14,205 nt of DNA, from the NCBI GenBank assembly GCA_938008575.1, contig CALLKB010000064.1, positions 1 through 14,205 on the forward strand, given 5' to 3'. The position numbers were made by a program, and so were the translations under genes. The notes beneath the pieces are model-generated. The model ran no database searches, was not told where the DNA came from, and worked only from the letters and a program-made list of their open reading frames with translations. Positions within the stretch are counted from its first letter, which is position 1. The number at the start of each line of letters is the position of its first letter. Positions 12,275 to 14,205 of the stretch are shown one piece after another. The DNA comes from an uncultured Cytophagaceae bacterium (lineage in GTDB: Bacteria > Bacteroidota > Bacteroidia > Cytophagales > Spirosomataceae).

Positions 12275-13350
12275 TGAAAATCCTTGACCTGTACATTCTG
12301 AAAAAATTCCTGAAGACCTATGTCTTCGCGGTTTTTCTCATCGTATTGATTGTCATGGTCATTGATTACACAGAAAAAATCGATGATTTTATTCGAAAAG
12401 AAGCGCCCATGCGGGCCATCATTTTCGACTATTATTTGAACTTTATTCCCTATTGGGCGAATTACATCAGTCCCTTGATGGTCTTCATCGCGACGGTATT
12501 TTTTACCGCCAACATGGCTGCCAAAACCGAAATCATTGCCATTCTCAGTTCAGGTGTTAGCTTCACCCGATTGATGCGACCATATTTAATTGGCTCCTCC
12601 ATCATTGCCTTAGGAACCTTCTTGATGATCGGTTGGGTCGTACCCAATGCCAATAAAATCCGCGTTCCCTTTGAACATGAATACATCAATGGAACCTACT
12701 TTTTCGATAAGCGGGATGTGCATATCAAGATTGCGCCGGAAGTGTATGCCTACATTGAGAGTTATGACAACACGTCGAATACCGGCTATCGTTTTAGTTT
12801 AGAGCGGATTGCCGACAATGAAATCAAGCAGAAATTGATGTCGGACCGCATCACCTGGGATTCTGTGGCGAAGAAATGGACCATTCATGATTACCGGATT
12901 CGGACCTTTACTGGCGGAGGAAATGGGATTGTTTTTGGAACAAAGATTGATACGACTTTGAATCTGTTGCCCAAAGATTTTCAGAATAAGCACTTGTTGC
13001 ACGAGACTTTTACCTTGCCAGAATTGAACCGACACATCGATTTGGTTCGGTCGCGTGGGGCAGATGGAATTGAGGTGTTTTTGATTGAGAAATACTTACG
13101 ATTTGCCAATCCCTTTTCGATCATTATTTTGACGATTATCGGCTTCTTGGTTTCTGCTCGAAAAGCGCGAGGAGGCGTAGGGTTCCAAATTGCATTAGGG
13201 TTTAGTTTGGCCTTTGTGTACATCTTGTTTTTCATGATGAGTAAAGGAATTGCAGAGGGTGGCGGGATGCCACCGATGTTGGCCGTTTGGTTGCCTAACA
13301 TCGTCTTTTCTGGCGTAGGCCTCGGCTTATATTACACCATTCCGCGTTAA
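12274..13350 (+). CDS. LptF/LptG-family permease (YjgP/YjgQ)
   Basis: 358 aa. Three N-terminal membrane helices (about 11-31, 54-78 and 100-123, with the family's LIVMVIDYTEKIDDF after the first and SPLMVFIATVFFTA in the second) lead to a periplasmic beta-jellyroll (about 130-275). Three more helices follow (about 281-300, 308-328 and 337-354). LptF and LptG pair with the ATPase LptB to extract lipopolysaccharide from the inner membrane and pass it to LptC/LptA. Bacteroidota usually carry the partner permease elsewhere; this copy cannot be assigned to F or G from sequence alone. It lies between DUF983 and a DMT transporter with a 1-base overlap and a 1-base gap, so all three are likely one transcript. 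Confidence 0.92.
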   Translation: MKILDLYILKKFLKTYVFAVFLIVLIVMVIDYTEKIDDFIRKEAPMRAIIFDYYLNFIPYWANYISPLMVFIATVFFTANMAAKTEIIAILSSGVSFTRLMRPYLIGSSIIALGTFLMIGWVVPNANKIRVPFEHEYINGTYFFDKRDVHIKIAPEVYAYIESYDNTSNTGYRFSLERIADNEIKQKLMSDRITWDSVAKKWTIHDYRIRTFTGGGNGIVFGTKIDTTLNLLPKDFQNKHLLHETFTLPELNRHIDLVRSRGADGIEVFLIEKYLRFANPFSIIILTIIGFLVSARKARGGVGFQIALGFSLAFVYILFFMMSKGIAEGGGMPPMLAVWLPNIVFSGVGLGLYYTIPR

Positions 13351-13351
13351 G

Positions 13352-14205
13352 ATGAAGTCGGCCCCACGCTTGCTGGATTATCTGAAAATCCATTTCATTG
13401 TGGTGCTATATGCGTTCACGGCCATTTTGGGCAATGCGACGCATGCGAATGCGCTGACGATTGTCTTTTTCCGTTGCATAATTGCAGCGGTGGGATTAGT
13501 CGGGATTCTGTATTATTCCAAAAGCTCTTTTCGCATTAGCCAAAAAGTCTTGAGCGTCTGGCTCTTGAATGGCGTATTCATTTCTTTGCACTGGTTGTTG
13601 TTTTTTGGGGCTGCCAAAGTCTCTACCGTTGCGATGTGTTTGGCGGGATTATCGACGCAAACCTTCTGGACTTCGGTGATGGAACCTATCGCGAAGAAGA
13701 CGAAGATTTCTTGGGAAGAGGTATTCTTGGGGGTGCTGGTGATTGTGGCATTGGGGATTATTTTTTCGGTCCAACAAGCGCAATGGCTGGGATTGTTGAT
13801 GGGTATCGGAGCGGGATTTTTTGGCGCGCTGTTTTCGGTAATCAATGGCAATTTTACGCATACACATGATCCGAAATTGATTACCGCGTACGAGATGACC
13901 GCCGCGGGTGTTATGACTGGATTGGTTTGGGCTTATGGATTGCTCGAAGGAGGCGTGGGCTATATTCCGCTGGAATGGGACTGGTTGTGGATTGGAATTT
14001 TGGCAGTCGTTTGTACCGTATATGCCTATACGGAAACGATACATTTATACAAGGTATTCTCGGTCTTTTCGATCAACTTGGTTATCACGCTGGAACCGGT
14101 TTATGGCATACTCTTAGCCGTGTTTATTTTTGGACAAAAAGAGGTGATGTCGGCGGGATTTTACTGGGGTACGGCATTGCTGGTGCTGACGGTGATGGTG
14201 CAGCC
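13352..14205 (+). CDS. EamA/DMT-family transporter, 3' end cut off by the window
   Basis: The frame runs open from ATG at 13352 to the window end, 284 codons with no stop. The protein is highly hydrophobic, about nine to ten helices so far, in the two-EamA-repeat layout. The first repeat includes FFRCIIAAVGL and HWLLFFGAAKVSTVAMCLAGLSTQTFWTSVMEP; the second ends FSINLVITLEPVYGILLAVFIFGQ, the typical penultimate DMT helix. Little is missing, since only the last helix and tail normally follow. These are drug/metabolite exporters or importers of unknown substrate. It starts 1 base after the LptF/G stop, so it is probably the third gene of the operon. Confidence 0.9.
   Translation, partial: MKSAPRLLDYLKIHFIVVLYAFTAILGNATHANALTIVFFRCIIAAVGLVGILYYSKSSFRISQKVLSVWLLNGVFISLHWLLFFGAAKVSTVAMCLAGLSTQTFWTSVMEPIAKKTKISWEEVFLGVLVIVALGIIFSVQQAQWLGLLMGIGAGFFGALFSVINGNFTHTHDPKLITAYEMTAAGVMTGLVWAYGLLEGGVGYIPLEWDWLWIGILAVVCTVYAYTETIHLYKVFSVFSINLVITLEPVYGILLAVFIFGQKEVMSAGFYWGTALLVLTVMVQ

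Noticed and set aside
13513..14044. Minus-strand open frames of 112 and 131 codons opposite the DMT transporter
   Set aside because: The plus strand carries an uninterrupted transporter frame through the whole stretch; the opposite frames have Pro/Asn/Gln-rich, motif-free translations.
1..14205. Mobile elements, CRISPR arrays, tRNA/rRNA genes, phage or toxin-antitoxin modules
   Set aside because: I saw no transposase, recombinase, regularly spaced repeats, tRNA-like folds or small toxin-like gene pairs on either strand.

Overview
The window looks like a chromosomal stretch from a member of the Bacteroidota, possibly a Cytophagales-like lineage, though that finer placement is a guess. Three things point to the phylum. 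Copies of the TAnnTTTG -7 promoter element sit in front of genes. All four predicted secreted proteins have a signal peptide ending Ala|Gln. The gene families (DUF983, LptF/G permease, 'cytochrome B'-like membrane protein, exported TIM-barrel 'isomerase', SSS/sialidase-like/DHDPS cluster) are typical of it. There are no tRNA or rRNA genes, insertion sequences, CRISPR arrays or phage genes, and no gap longer than about 115 bases. Seventeen protein genes fill almost all of the sequence.

Layout. Positions 1-634 hold the C-terminal part of a nucleotide pyrophosphatase/phosphodiesterase-type enzyme (+). It abuts, tail to tail and with no gap, a secreted GH32 fructan hydrolase (635-2080, -). Upstream of GH32 on the same strand is an exported sugar isomerase-like TIM barrel (2137-2973, -), separated from it by an intrinsic terminator with a promoter-like box overlapping its edge. 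A Qnr/MfpA-like pentapeptide-repeat protein (3035-3595, +) follows. Then comes a tightly packed operon (3686-7063, +): secreted BNR sialidase-like protein, sodium:solute symporter, and DHDPS/N-acetylneuraminate-lyase family aldolase. It has a well-formed promoter and reads as release, import and cleavage of a (probably acidic) sugar.

Positions 7035-9004 (-) carry a BASS-family sodium symporter, a small outer-membrane barrel-like protein and a DinB-like DUF1569 protein. Positions 9042-9920 (+) encode a PlsC-type acyltransferase with a TTG start. Positions 9950-11783 (-) form an operon of a four-helix membrane protein, a HAD phosphatase of the GmhB/HisB type and an aldo/keto reductase lacking the usual catalytic His; it ends at the best terminator in the window. 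A divergent intergenic region (11784-11896) with a TAnnTTTG box on each strand separates it from a rightward operon: DUF983 zinc-ribbon membrane protein, LptF/LptG-family permease, and an EamA/DMT transporter cut by the window's right edge.

Most genes are recognisable housekeeping or polysaccharide-use families. I did not find a clearly new biological system. The most rewarding points are the sialidase-like/SSS/aldolase operon with its altered aldolase motif, two genes whose -7 box ends exactly 5 nt before the ATG (predicted leaderless mRNAs), the nested promoter/terminator before GH32, and the His-to-Asp aldo/keto reductase.
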